A stretch of 64,000 nucleotides of DNA. Origin: Bathymodiolus brooksi. Lineage: Eukaryota; Mollusca; Bivalvia; Mytilida; Modiolidae. A model generated the notes under the pieces. The model was given only the letters and a program-made list of their open reading frames with translations, did no database searches and was not told where the DNA came from. Numbering within the stretch: position 1 is the first letter of the stretch; every line of letters starts with the position of its first letter. Shown piece by piece: positions 24,648-37,900 of this stretch. The stretch spans positions 81,058,829 through 81,122,828 of the forward strand of contig OY804588.1 of NCBI GenBank assembly GCA_963680875.1, in the 5' to 3' direction. The position numbers were made by a program, and so were the translations under genes.

Positions 24648-24822
24648 AATTTTAATATATTTAACCAATGAAAAAACGTTAAATATTCATTTCAATTTGA
24701 CTTGGATGGTCTTTCCCGTTTCAGTGGGTGATTGAATTTTAATATATTTAACCAATGAAAGTCTTAAAATATTCATTACAATTGGACTTGGGTGGTCTTT
24801 CCCGTTTCAATGGGTGATGTTA
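24648..24822. repeat. Tandem duplication of about 85 bp
   Basis: TTTTAATATATTTAACCAAT, TGACTTGGATGGTCTTTCCC and GTTTCAGTGGGTGAT occur twice in a row with small differences. Confidence 0.85.
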
Positions 24823-24830
24823 CTAAGACT

Positions 24831-25141
24831 GTTTTACACACATTGTTTCTTTCAGAATGTTTGAGGCCTTGCAACAGACCTGCATTAGATGCACCAGGAA
24901 TATGGAAAAATGTGAAGAGTATTTTTACATTAACAATGATAAAAATGTCTTCCTTAATTTCCCCTGCATGAAGTTTTTCTTAACTTACAACAGTTAACAT
25001 TAAACGAATGAAAGACTCATGAGCAATAGTTGTTCACATGAAAGCTAGCATCCATGTGAAATATAGGTCATTCAAAATCATGTGATCAGAACCAACCGGA
25101 AGTCATGACTAGAGTCTCGAACTCAAACCAAAATGTTCAAT
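24831..25141 (-). other. LMO4 3' UTR / downstream flank
   Basis: The region immediately after the LMO4 stop is probably 3' UTR. AATAAA-like signals on the minus strand occur further on, near 24620 and 24587, but none can be chosen as the true polyadenylation site by sequence alone. No coding sequence was seen. Confidence 0.5.
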
Positions 25142-25412
25142 TTAGTTTGACATTTGTATTATTTCTCGTACTTTGTGATTGGCTCTCGGTGAACCATTCT
25201 GCATGTGTCCTTTCAGCACTTTAGGATAGTCTTGTTCACAGAAAACACCGCCATTTATAACACAGAATCTGTCTCCCGGAGCAAGTGGCGTATGGCACGT
25301 TACACATTTAAAACAGTTTACATGATAAACGCTTGCTTGAGCCCTCATCACAAGTTCACTTGGTGGAATATTTTGTCCACAACCAGAACACAATCCACCA
25401 GAACCAAACATC
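25142..25412 (-). CDS. LMO4: LMO4 last coding exon encoding LIM domain 2 and C-terminus
   Basis: The acceptor is TTCTTTACAG|GATGTTTGG at 25413-25414. The second LIM domain is complete (CSGC, HVNC, CVTC, CEQD) and followed by a 30-residue tail ending [10 protein letters not shown] and a stop at 25144-25142. Vertebrate LMO4 ends at a similar place with a KVC tail. A weak GT (AAA|GTACGA) at that position leaves open one more short 3' coding exon, but reading through to the stop needs no extra assumption. The exon sits about 14.6 kb from LIM1. Confidence 0.94.
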
Positions 25413-27660
25413 CTGTAAAGAAAAACAAATCATAAATTCAACCATGGTTGTACAGATCTAGAGACGAATGAATGATACAATTATTTTGAATTACAAATGT
25501 ACATATTCTTTCAGTTTTGTTGTTAAAAACGACTAAAAAGAGACACACGAGCAGTAAGATTCAGATTATTTATTTTTTAAGCACCATTGAAAGCCATGAC
25601 ATAGCTTAAATACTGCTAAGGTTAGTGTTAAACACAAATCAATCAATCAATCAATCAATAAATAAATCAATCAATCAATCAAACAATCAAACACTGAATT
25701 GTATCAGGCTACTTTAATTACGATGGTACCTGTTTTGTACAGAAAAATAAAATATAATAAGAACAAGTCTATGATTTGAAACAGGGATCTAGTTAAGCGA
25801 CTGCAGTCCTAAAAAATAAAATATATTAAAAACCAGTCAGTCCTATTGTCAATACAATGATCGGTTCTAGACATGAGATTGATGTTCTTTGACAATTTTT
25901 ACCTTTTTTTATACCTGACTTACGATCAAATATAATTTGTGCTAATTTCGACGGCGACACGAAACGAAAGAACTTTTCAATCGTTCAATACAACACGAAG
26001 GGAGGACACAGAAGAACTGGTGGTTCATTCCAATACGTTCTGTCTGTGTATCTAAAAACAACTCTCTCTAAAAGGTCTCTTTTAAGCGTTTAAAGTTATT
26101 AGGTCTATAGATTCTGCTTCAAGCACTTATCCCTTTGGAGAATTATATGTAGTAATCATGGCTCATAAATGAAATTAGTCTTGAAAGGGCATATCTGTTT
26201 AAATGAGTTCGGGGAAGGAGATTAAAACTAAATGACAAATTACAGCAATTTCAGTGATCTCCAGCCATAATATCCTAAGCGGGATTAATAAAAGTTAATT
26301 TCATTTAGTGCCTAGTTTTGTCAATATAGAAATGACTTGGTCACAATAAAATTCATTAGATAATGGACATAAAAATGATTTCAATTAGCAAATGAAAACT
26401 TCGACATTTGAAAATATGATTATGGTATTAAATTGTTGTCATTATATAAAATAAAATTTAACCTCAAAATGTCATTTGTAAATGTGTTCAATAATACATC
26501 TATACATTCAATCTTTCATTAAGCTTCTATATATATGGCAAATCAATGTATAACTAGACTGTAAACCCATAGTTCTTATGATTCAGCGATACACTTAAAA
26601 AAGAGGGGAGTTACAACAACACCGAAGTAGGTTTTTATTGTTTTTCTTCTAATAAATAGACAATATTAGTGCAGTGTCTTAAAATATAAAGATTATGTAT
26701 ATCAGGCTTAAAACCTGGGATAAAGGCGAGGTTTACCGAGTTTTGTGCCGAATATTTCGGTCAGTGACACTATATAACAAAAATTTATCCAGTCAATGCA
26801 ATTTGCTTGCTCAAATAGAACAAGTGCAGGATGAATGATATTATTTTTCATAGTCTTTACAAAAAAATAAGTGAGCCGAATAAGAATTTCTTTATTGTTT
26901 TATTTCATGAAAACCTATACCGGTATGCAATACATCTACACGCACGGGTTTAAACATCTTACATGTAATCCAAATGGCTTTTGATAGACATTACACCTCG
27001 GTTGAACCGCATCGTTGGTGTAATAGTTAGCGTGCCTAGAGTTCGGTAGACCGTGGTTTGAGCCCCGGTCTCGGGTAAAACCAAAGATTATACAATTGGT
27101 ATTTGCTACTTCACTGCCTGGCACCCAGCTTTACGGATGTGGCACCCAGCTTTACGGATGTGGCACCCAGCTTTACGGATGTGGCACCCATCTTTACGGA
27201 TGTGGCACCCAGCTTTATGGATGTGGCACCCAGCTTTACGGATGTGGCACCCAGCTTTACGTATGTGGCACCCAGCTTTACGGATGTGGCACCCAGCTTT
27301 ACGGAGTAGGAGCAAACACTTGTCAGCTCGGGATAATGTGTCTGAGTGGAGCGACATGTCTATCCACGGACTGTTGTTTCAGTTAGATAGCACTAACTAA
27401 TGTTTTTCCATCATTGATTATTCATAACATATTTTTGCTTTTTTTTTAATTGCTACTGAGTTGCTGTTGGTGATTGTAAACAGCTGTCTAGAGAGGCACT
27501 TGCCACATGGATTGCTATTTGTGATTGCCAATATTACATCTATTTTGCGTGTTTGTTTAAATGTAATTGCTATGATTTTATGTAGTGCATGACATAAGTT
27601 GTTATATATCTGTATAGTCGGATTAAGAGCACTTTAGGGCTCATGTTGATCTGTTGTCTA

Positions 27661-27698
<38 letters not shown>

Positions 27699-28883
27699 CC
27701 GACTCTAAATAAAATTTACTTACTTACTTACTAAAATAAAAGATTCAACTAGTATTATTGGTCTATTACAAAAAGGACCTCCTCCTCCTCCTCCTCCTCA
27801 TCATCATCATCATTTCATTGAATGCAACTTAATTTTATATGTAACTGTATTTATGTATGCATGAGTTTGCTTTTATGTATATCTATGTATACATGAGCTT
27901 ATGTTTTTATGCTTTTAGATTCAGTTGTGATTAATTCTATATGTAACTGTGTTTTATTTATGCATGAGTTTGCTTTTATGTATGACTATGTATACATGAG
28001 CTTGTTTTGGGTTTTTTTTGCTTTGTGATGTCATGTAATATGTGCTTGTAAAGTTATTTTATACTTGTATGTGCTTTTTATGTAATAGTCGATTCAAAAG
28101 CTCACTAGGGCTTATGTTATGTGTTATAGATATTTCGACTTTAAATAAAACCTCAGTTGACTAATGAAACGAACTCAAGGCAGCCACGCACTGTACATGT
28201 GTTATAACAAATAAAAAAAAACTTTTTAATATAAACTCGGCAAATATTAAAAATACTCGGCAAATATCTGTCATCAGCGTAATTAATTTTTTTTTGCAAT
28301 ATATGAGAAATAATATAATATTTATACTTCAAATATTTATTCTGTGTTATTCACGAAACGTTTCAGTGCAGCCGGGTATAACAAATGTATTACAAACAAA
28401 GACATAACATCCGAATCATAAACGTGTTTTACAGCCGATATATTACCTATACCAGTATAAACATCTTTATGATCTAGACAACAGCTGTTTTGATGTGAAT
28501 TTCAAAGAAAAAGACATCAAAAACTGACATGCACATGAGTAGTGCCCCCTTGATGGTTGAGAGAATTTTAGATAGATTGTTTAACACCTGTCGATTAACA
28601 GACGGAAACTATATCAGCCCTCAATCGATCTAGTGATCACTCAAACATTTGGTAATTTTTTGATTGATTTTATGGCTTATGGAGATATCATGTTGTAAAT
28701 TATTAATAACATCAAACGTTTGGAAATATGATAAAATACCTATGTACAAACAGGAACATATCAATATCTCACAAAATATTTACACGTAGTTATAGGAAGA
28801 CCTAGTCTGAGAATGTTTTGCAAATGTGGCCTATATCTCGTTATGCTATATATGCTAAAATAATGAGAGAGAGAGATAGCGAG

Positions 28884-28922
<39 letters not shown>

Positions 28923-31900
28923 AGAGAGAGGGGGTGTATTATGTATTATATAGCAAGTGGTAACGGTTGTTCAAATGTGGCCTGAATTCCATTATGTTTT
29001 CCTGAAATAATGAAGAGTGATGAAAAAAAAAAGGGGGGGGGGTAATTATATAACTAGTGGTAACGGTTGATGGTCGACAAGACGGAAGGCATACATCCAT
29101 ATAGGACTGGGACTGAACAATATTGACATTACGCTCGACTGACTTGGAGGCACGACAGTGTAAATCAATTCAGAAAATAGAGACAAGGGAACCCGAATGA
29201 AGCCAAAATACCGATTGGCGATATTCATTTTTCTCCTCTCATATAAACTGTATATTGACAACAAAATAACATCTTGTACAAACAATTCTTTATATAATAG
29301 CAAGCAATAAGCCAATGTGATTTTCTAAATACAAATGTATGCTATGAAGTTTTTCTTCTCCATTCTTATTTGGTAGTCAGGGGCTCGTGATTTTTCACAG
29401 GAAATACCTCAAATATTTTCGCGCCTCCCTCCGCTCGGCCCAATTTTTTTAAGTGCGCCCCCTCCCCTAACTTGATATCCTGGATCCGTCCCTGGTAGTA
29501 ACTGGTAATATTGGTTACAGGGTGCAAGAGGTCGGCGATTGCAATCGTATAGTGGACAAGGCTTATCCTGGTGACAGGGCTTGAAAGAGACCATAAATTA
29601 CAGCCGTATTTGGAAGTCAATGGTCATCTTAGTGATAGGATGCAACTCGGGTATCAGCGATTATAGATGTATTTGGAAGGTTGTGGCTGTCTTGGTGACA
29701 TAATTAAAAAGGTTCTTGATTTCTGTCGTACACGTATTTAGAAGGAGATATAGTTAATCTCCGTGTGAGAGCCTCAATGCATAGCACTAATGCTTAATGT
29801 CTTAGACGCGGGGACATCTTAGAAAGTGGCATTCAATGGCTGTGTGAGGTGAATTAAATGCACATATATTAGTGCTTCATTCATGTAGTATGTGCGTTCC
29901 TTACACTTCTATATTAAAAGACATAAATTAGGTAAAAAGATGGATGACCAAAATCAAAATGGTGAACTGACATTTGCGTTTTCACTTTCCCCTCTAACCT
30001 CGTATACACAGTACGAATTCTATTTTTAAGTTGGCACCAATATTTAGGAATGTGATATTCTTTTAGGAAACAGGAACAACACTTGTAATCAATCATTATT
30101 CACTAATTAAATGTCGAATTGGACATAAACTAATTCAAAAGATAAAACAAATCTCTTTGAACCTGAGAAAAAACGTACTTTTCATCCAAACAATTGTTTC
30201 TCACTGACTTACTATGTTGGAATTTTTAATCTTAAAAAAAATTGTTCAATTTTACGCGTGATGCTCTTGTTAATTAGAAAATACTTTTCTGACAAAAGCC
30301 AACTGTGCGCATGGCAAATAGAGAAAGAGCAGCTGTTAATTTAGCAGTATTGTTCTCCTGTTTCTTGATAATAGTGTGTTCTGTATAACAAGACGAGGAA
30401 GTAGAAGTCAGAATGTAATTTAACTTGTTAATTGTCATTTTTACGTAATTATGCATTATGTACACCATGCATAAAAATCTATGACACGCAATTAGCTGCG
30501 GAGACGATAATGACGTTATTCTTTACAGCTTCATCAGCCGGTCTTAATTTATTGGTCTTGTCTGTCTGTAAAAAGTGGGAATAGAAGTTTCATATATAGC
30601 ACATTAGGAATAAAATGAAGTCTGAGCAGCCCCCGACCAGTCAGAATAAAATGAATTATGTGCAGCCCCCGACCAGTCAGACTAAAATGAAATCTGAGCA
30701 GCCCCCGACCAGTCAGAATAAAATGAAGTCTGAGCAGCCCCGACCAGTGAGACTAAAATGAAGTCTGAGCAACCCCCGACCAGTCAGAATAAAATAAAGT
30801 CTTAGCAGCCCCCGACCAGTCAGAATAAAATGAATTCTGTACAGCCCCCTACCAGTCAGAATAAAATAAATTATGTGCAGTCCCCGACCAGTCAGAATAA
30901 AATAAATTCTGTGCATCCCCCGACCAGTCAGAATAAAAAAAAAATTGTGCATCCCCCGACCAGTCAGAATAAAATGAAGTCTGAGCAGCCCCCGACCAGT
31001 CAGAATTCTGTGCAGCCCCCGAGCAGTCAGAATAAAATAAATTTTGTGCATCCCCCGACCAGTCAGAATAAAATGAAGTCTGAGTAGCCCCCGACCAGTC
31101 AGAATAAAATGAAGTCTGAGCAGCTCCCGACCAGTCAGAATAAAATGAATTCTGTGCAGCCCCCGACCAGTTAGAATAAAATGAAGTCTGAGCAGCCCCC
31201 GACCAGTCAGAATAAATTGAATTCTGTGCAACACCCGACCAGTCAGAATCAAAAGAAGTCTGAGCACCCCCCCCCCCCCCCCCTCACCGACCAGAAGCTT
31301 AATATGACTGAACACGTAACAATCTGTCAATTGGTTGTATCATGAATGATCATAGAAATCAGCTGGTGACTTCCTGAACTTTTTTTTTACTTGGCAACTG
31401 ACAGGGAAAAAAATCTTGATTAATTCGAGGTTACCAAGTTATGTGAGAATTATAGTACATTTATTGTCAACAAATCGTCCTGGAGACTTGACATGACTTT
31501 ATGTAAAAATCCGACCCCTCTAAGCGTTTCAAATATAACTGTCAAAAATTATCATCTGTAACGGCCCTTGAAAATAGTATCCAGTTTTGTAATTAATTTT
31601 TGTAATACATTTATATGATAGGATGAATTATCAACGTTACGATCTCTAAGGCGATATTGAAAATGTTTCGTTATTAAAATAAATCGTACACTCATTATTA
31701 AATTGCAGTATCATTTGCGAGAACGATTTTATAGATATTAGTATTGGTGGGGTCAATTTGGGGTATGTTTTATCATTTGTCATAATTCTAATTAAATAAA
31801 TAGGTATTGTTGATCAATTAGCAGATAAAGGGAGCTATTTAGATTAAATTAATTTACATTACTGGTTAATTAAATTGTATCATGATTATTAGAGAAGACC

Positions 31901-34900
31901 TATCGTGTACTGGATATTGATTTGTTTATGAATCGATAGCACCATACACAAACATGACAATGGGTTGATTCTAGATCCATTTTCCTTAATTTATGCCAAG
32001 TGGTTTGTTTCTGATCAGGATGTCATAACAGGGGTCTGTTCCGTCAGTGTTCAGTAGTTACATTTACGCTATATGTGTGTGTGCTTACATATTCTTTTAA
32101 AAGGGGGGGGGGGGGGTTTAAAAAAAAAATTCAGATGCATTTCAAATCGCACAGTGGATAGTTTTGTCACGGCAATGTCAATTCACAGCCATATATCTTT
32201 AATAGTTCTGCGATCAGTGCATTTACTGCCTGTATAAAGATGTACGCATAGATCTTTAATTGATACTGACGTCTACTAGACGTCTAATCACCTGGTACCC
32301 TACGTCTAATATAAAGCAAAGCACAAAAAACACTATGTCTAACGCGAACCGCGTTGTAGACACCCTATAACAAATTTGATCAAAATTTTTGTGTGTGTAA
32401 ATTTAACAACAATTTGCATACAATTACATGACATTGCAGTACAAACACAATATACGTACATTGCCAGGAAATGTAAACGTTATTTTTACTCTCCTCGAAA
32501 CAGGAAATAAAATTAAAAGATCACCAGAAGTTGTATCATGCTTTATCACATATTTTATTGAAATAACACCGAATTTGCATGTGTAATAAAAGCATAATTT
32601 GCGGCGTGTTATTTGCCTCCGGGGCAATAACATGTTATCTTCCCTCTTGTGAAGGGCAATAACATGTTATCTGCCCTGGCAAAATATGTGATAAATAGAT
32701 TAATACATGGCCTTTTTCATATTGCCCTTGTCATCAGCCCTCGACTGATATCGCCCCACGGGAAGGTATCATGCTGATAACAAGGGCAATATGAAAAAGG
32801 CCATGTATTAATCTATAATTCTCGTTTTTTCTATTGTCGACAGCCGTACAATATCTCATGATACCCAGAGAGGAGGTGGAGCTAGATGACGTCACATCAT
32901 ACAATATCTTCGATAACAAAATATACAAGATATCATCATAAAGCTCACTCAAACAGCAAAATTAGAAAAAAAACTTTGATTGACGTGGCAAGATACAAGT
33001 CCCTCATTGAACAAAGTTACTCTGCTACCAAAATATCTGATGATACACTCGCCTTTTTGTTCAATAAATGTAACTTAGGTTTTGTAACTGTTTCTAAAGT
33101 TCGTATAAATAAATTTTATATTTGCCGACAATGTATATATCAATTCGATAAACGTTCAGATAGGGCCATTTATACATAATGATTGTTATTGGACTATTTA
33201 CAACCTAAGCTTTATAGAATAACAACAAAGTCTGGACGTGTAAAATAAAGGTCTCTTTCCCGTCCCATTTATTTATAAGTACTAGTATCAGTCCCATCTC
33301 CATCTGTGTACAAATGGACATTTAATTACAATTTCATCCTCTGAGAGACCTCGAGATATTTAAAGATGATTAAATTTAATATCTGCAGTCTGTTGTCAAT
33401 TATATTTCATATTATAAACGTAATGTCGTTATTGAATATAAATATTACATCGCGTGATCCATCGTTTTTCATTCAGCTCCTTCAGATTGAAGAGCGGTAT
33501 AAAGGGACTTTATCAATCAATTAATCAAAATTCTCACAATCAATTATTTATCTCCGATTTAACTAGTGATATATACTACTTGTGTAGAATTTAATATCCT
33601 TCGCCAACAGAGAGACGAGAGAAAATAAATGCCACTAAAATTAATTAATTCCACTCTCTTTGAATTTATTTGTTAGCGATTTGTGATAGACTTTTATTAA
33701 AGAGTTATTGGTCCCTGCGATATATTAAAATACTATATTAGGGGTAAAGGAAATTACTTCTAACATTGTCAAATGACTTTTGTCTCTTTGTATTGCTTTT
33801 TGTACAGGAGCACAATATGTATATACGGCCAAAATGATTAGTAAAATGTTAGTTAGATCAAATTTGAAACCGCGTGGAAGGAGTAGGGAGAGATATCCTC
33901 ATCCGTCTCTTATAGTGTCCTTCTTTAAAAAAAATGTATATTCACATTTTCAAGTACACATCTTAAATAATGCATCAAAATTGAGCCAACGCCTCGACGG
34001 TGTACTGGACAGCGTCTTCACCCTGAGTAGTGTGGTAGGTCGTAGATTCAAGCCCCGGTCGGGTCAAACCAGAGATTGTAAAATTGGTATGAGTTACTTC
34101 TTCGCTAACTACTCAGGATTTTTGACGTAAAAGGGCACAGGCTGGGGGTCAAAATAATATGTTCAAGTGGAGTAACATGTCTACCTTTGAATCTGTTTCA
34201 GCGAGTTATCGTTATAAAAATCAGCGTTTTCTTCGTTCTTTTTAAAATATTTATGGATGTGTTGACCATCACTGTTTAACTTGTCTTTTCCTCATCACCA
34301 TCTCTTCGAAAAGTAACATATTTCTCGACATGATGTAAGTGCAATATTGCTAACTTGGGAAAGCAATCACTCACTCCTAGCCAAAACCCTTTCCCATAAA
34401 AGTTCAACGTAAAAATGTGTGGTGGTTAGCTCAACCCATCATATATACATACATAACTAATTGACGGTCAATAATGGAATGTTAAGAAATGATTAACCTC
34501 GTCCCTAGCTAATGATTGCAATCCGCTCCCATCTGAAGATTACAACAGTCGATCCCTACATAAAAACCAGCAGAGCCTGAATGGCAGAGTCCTCATAACA
34601 CAAGGATTCATGTACATGTGTTGTCATTTGTTTGTTTGTTTGTTTGTGTTTTTGTCGTTATACAATAATACAATTATGAATGTACAAGAGCGGTGTACCT
34701 GTTTATAAACTAAATCCTAAACTTCATCAATAGAGAATGTGTATACTGTTATCTTGTACTGCCTATAATCGGATCTTATACATTAAATTGGATGTCTAAG
34801 GCCCATAAACAGCAGGATTTCAAGTTTTAATGCATATCAAAGAAGGAAAGAACCTTATTAGACTTACTTAATTAATTTACTGTAAATTTTGATAATACAA

Positions 34901-37900
34901 GAAAAACGGGTCTTAATATCCGCGACTGTATTAAAAAACGCAAAAGCACCACGCAAAGTAGCATTGTAATTAATTTAAATCGTGATATCTGGAAACATCA
35001 AATAAACTAATTTTTTCTTCATTTTGATTGGGAAAATTAACCTTTGTTGGTATTGGAAATTGGGTTTTTAGTTCGTTGTTGTCGAACAAATCCAATCTTG
35101 GAAATTAATTAAAATCGATCTTTAAATGTAACACACGTTTTCCCACTAATTAACCGCCATTTATATCTCTCTCTAATAAAACGTTGACGCTATAATTAAG
35201 TAGATCACTCGATGTGTTATAACATAATTATTCAGACATTTTGAGAGTACCATTACAACCGTCTCTTTATTCCTTGTGAAACGGACATCTGTCGCGTGAG
35301 AAAAAAAATCGTTTTAATTTCAATTTAGATAGGGGCATTTTTAAGAATCAATCAGATTTCATTAAAACTGTGTGTACATTCTATAATCCTAATACAACAG
35401 AAGCAAAAATAAAAAGCTTATTATTATGATATTAATAAACGTACCGCACTTTGCCCCTAACACAGCGTTTCTTGTGCCAATATCATTTATCTAAAGCTCT
35501 TGAGGTTTAATTAATATGTAAATAGATGATACGATATTCAGTGGTAAAATAATTGTATGATAGGCGTAAAATAAACATAACCTTCTTTACACTAAATTCC
35601 CCTGTATTCAAAGTATAAACATTTTGTATATGTTTTAATTTAATTGTCAACCTGTTGAAGTTGAATGGAGTGAGTGATTGTTCCTCAACGCCAAGTGAGC
35701 GAATTCGCGGCTTAATAGAGACGAGAGTAAGCTACTTTTCGATATGATGACAAACTCTACGTATACTTTGTATTAGGTTCAACACGAATTGTTGGATATT
35801 TATTGTGATTCATACAAAAACAACAGTCTAGAGGCAGACATGTCGCTCCACTCATAGCCACATTGCCCCGACTCGGAGCTAACCCGTCTGTATGCCCTTA
35901 CACTTTAATTCGACGTACTTGCAAAAAATACAGATTGTATAGTATTTGATTTGACGATCGAACCTACGACCTACTTACTGCATTCGAGGTGAGTACGATA
36001 ACCGAGACGCTCATGAAGATGAATAGCACTTTCTACTACAATGTCAACTTAATTTACATTAAACATAAATTCTAAGTTTTCCATCTTAGGAATGTCTTCA
36101 GTCCAATTAAATATAATCTAAAGACAAATCTTTTTAAGATTGAAAATCCTAATTGTGAAATAATACTGTTACATCTTTCAAATTCCTCTAATTTCTACAT
36201 TAATTACTTCACTAAACAATGGGACCCTTAGTTGTGACATTTCTTATTGTCATATATTGGGGCTACTTTTGATGGTCAACATGTATAGTCATTTTATTGT
36301 CATATGTACATGTAATATTACATGTTGTAACAGACTATTGTTGTTTAAATGTGCCATCAAATACAGCTTGTACATCATAATGTTGTCTTTACGAGCGGTG
36401 TATACTAATATGTGTCATGCTTAGGACAAGATAGAGAGTCCCACGAAACGGTATTCCCATATATAGAATTGTGGATATTATATCTTTCAAAACGATGTTT
36501 TTGTTACAGAATCGTGCAGATGTTTTAGTATTTGTTGTTAATTTTGTGGAATATATTGATATAAACAATATATATGTGATTTTTCACTAAGAAATTGAGT
36601 TCATTTGTTACAAAGTCACATTCCAAGTTTATATATAAATACATTTTGTATACTATAGTATATATATTTATATATAATTACATTACTTCCGTTTTTCATT
36701 GAAATGTTACAATATGATTGGATATGAAGTGGTCACATGATTATAAAAGAGATGTTTTACTTCCCAATAAAACTCAAACGCGAACTTGCACGTGCCTCCA
36801 TGACGACGTCAGATGTAAACAATCAATGGCGTAGTAATTTCCAACAGCAAATAATCTAACACAAATAAAATTCACAACGAAAAATTCAACTATATTAAAT
36901 TTGGTGTGATTTAAATGTAATTATAAGAATTGAATGCATTTTTTTTTGTAGTTTTATTGGCATGTAAAAGCGTGGACCGAAGCACATTTTCACACGTGCT
37001 TCGGTCCACGCTTTTACACGCCATTAAAACTACAAAACGCGCTTCATACAACATGTACTTCGGTCCACACTTTTACACGCCAATAAAACTACAAAAAATG
37101 CATTCAATTCTTAAATAATACCTGTTAATTTAGATAACTTAACACCTATCAGTCACCTGCGTCTTAGAATCATTATTAGCTACATATCTAAAGTCAATTT
37201 CCCTTAAAATATACCTGCTAGCATTCTTACAGATACACGTTTATTTAAAATCAATAATTCTAAATTCAACATAAATCTCTTTTTCCAGACGGTTTAATAA
37301 AATCACCTATTTTTTCCTTAGACGCATTTATATCAGATTCTAACAAATGTGTATAAAGGTCATTTAATATTTATTCTTTCGTTCACAAGTTATGAAATGC
37401 TATTATTAGTTTTATGAAAGGAACCAATTTACTTTTCATTAAGTTAAGCCTCGTAATAATGCTGTCTTAGATTACTATTACTCATGCTGTAATTGTACCC
37501 AATAATGAGCTCTAATTGACCAATAACGCTTGTTAAACATGCTTTTAGCCAAGGTGCCTTCGGTAAACAGATGATTCGTTAATGAATTAGAAAGCTAATT
37601 TATTCTCTGGAGGTTCACAATTAGAACTGGGCAGACTGAATCATTAAGAAATTGTTGTATTGTGACCTATAATTAAGGATCAATTAAAGGAAGCATTCGT
37701 TAGCTAAAACTAGTATCATTAGTGATGACAGGTCTCGAAACAGTTGTCCCGGTGTAAATCTTAGAAAACAGTTCATTGATTGGTGTTTAACGCTAATTTT
37801 AGCAACATTTCAGCTATATCGTGACATGAACCAATTTTATTATTAAACCTATATAGAAAAGCGGAAAAGGGTTGGGATCCCATTAACTGTTTAATCCCGA

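Noticed and set aside
30713..31330. 205-codon minus frame
   Set aside because: It is the 36-bp minisatellite read in one frame.
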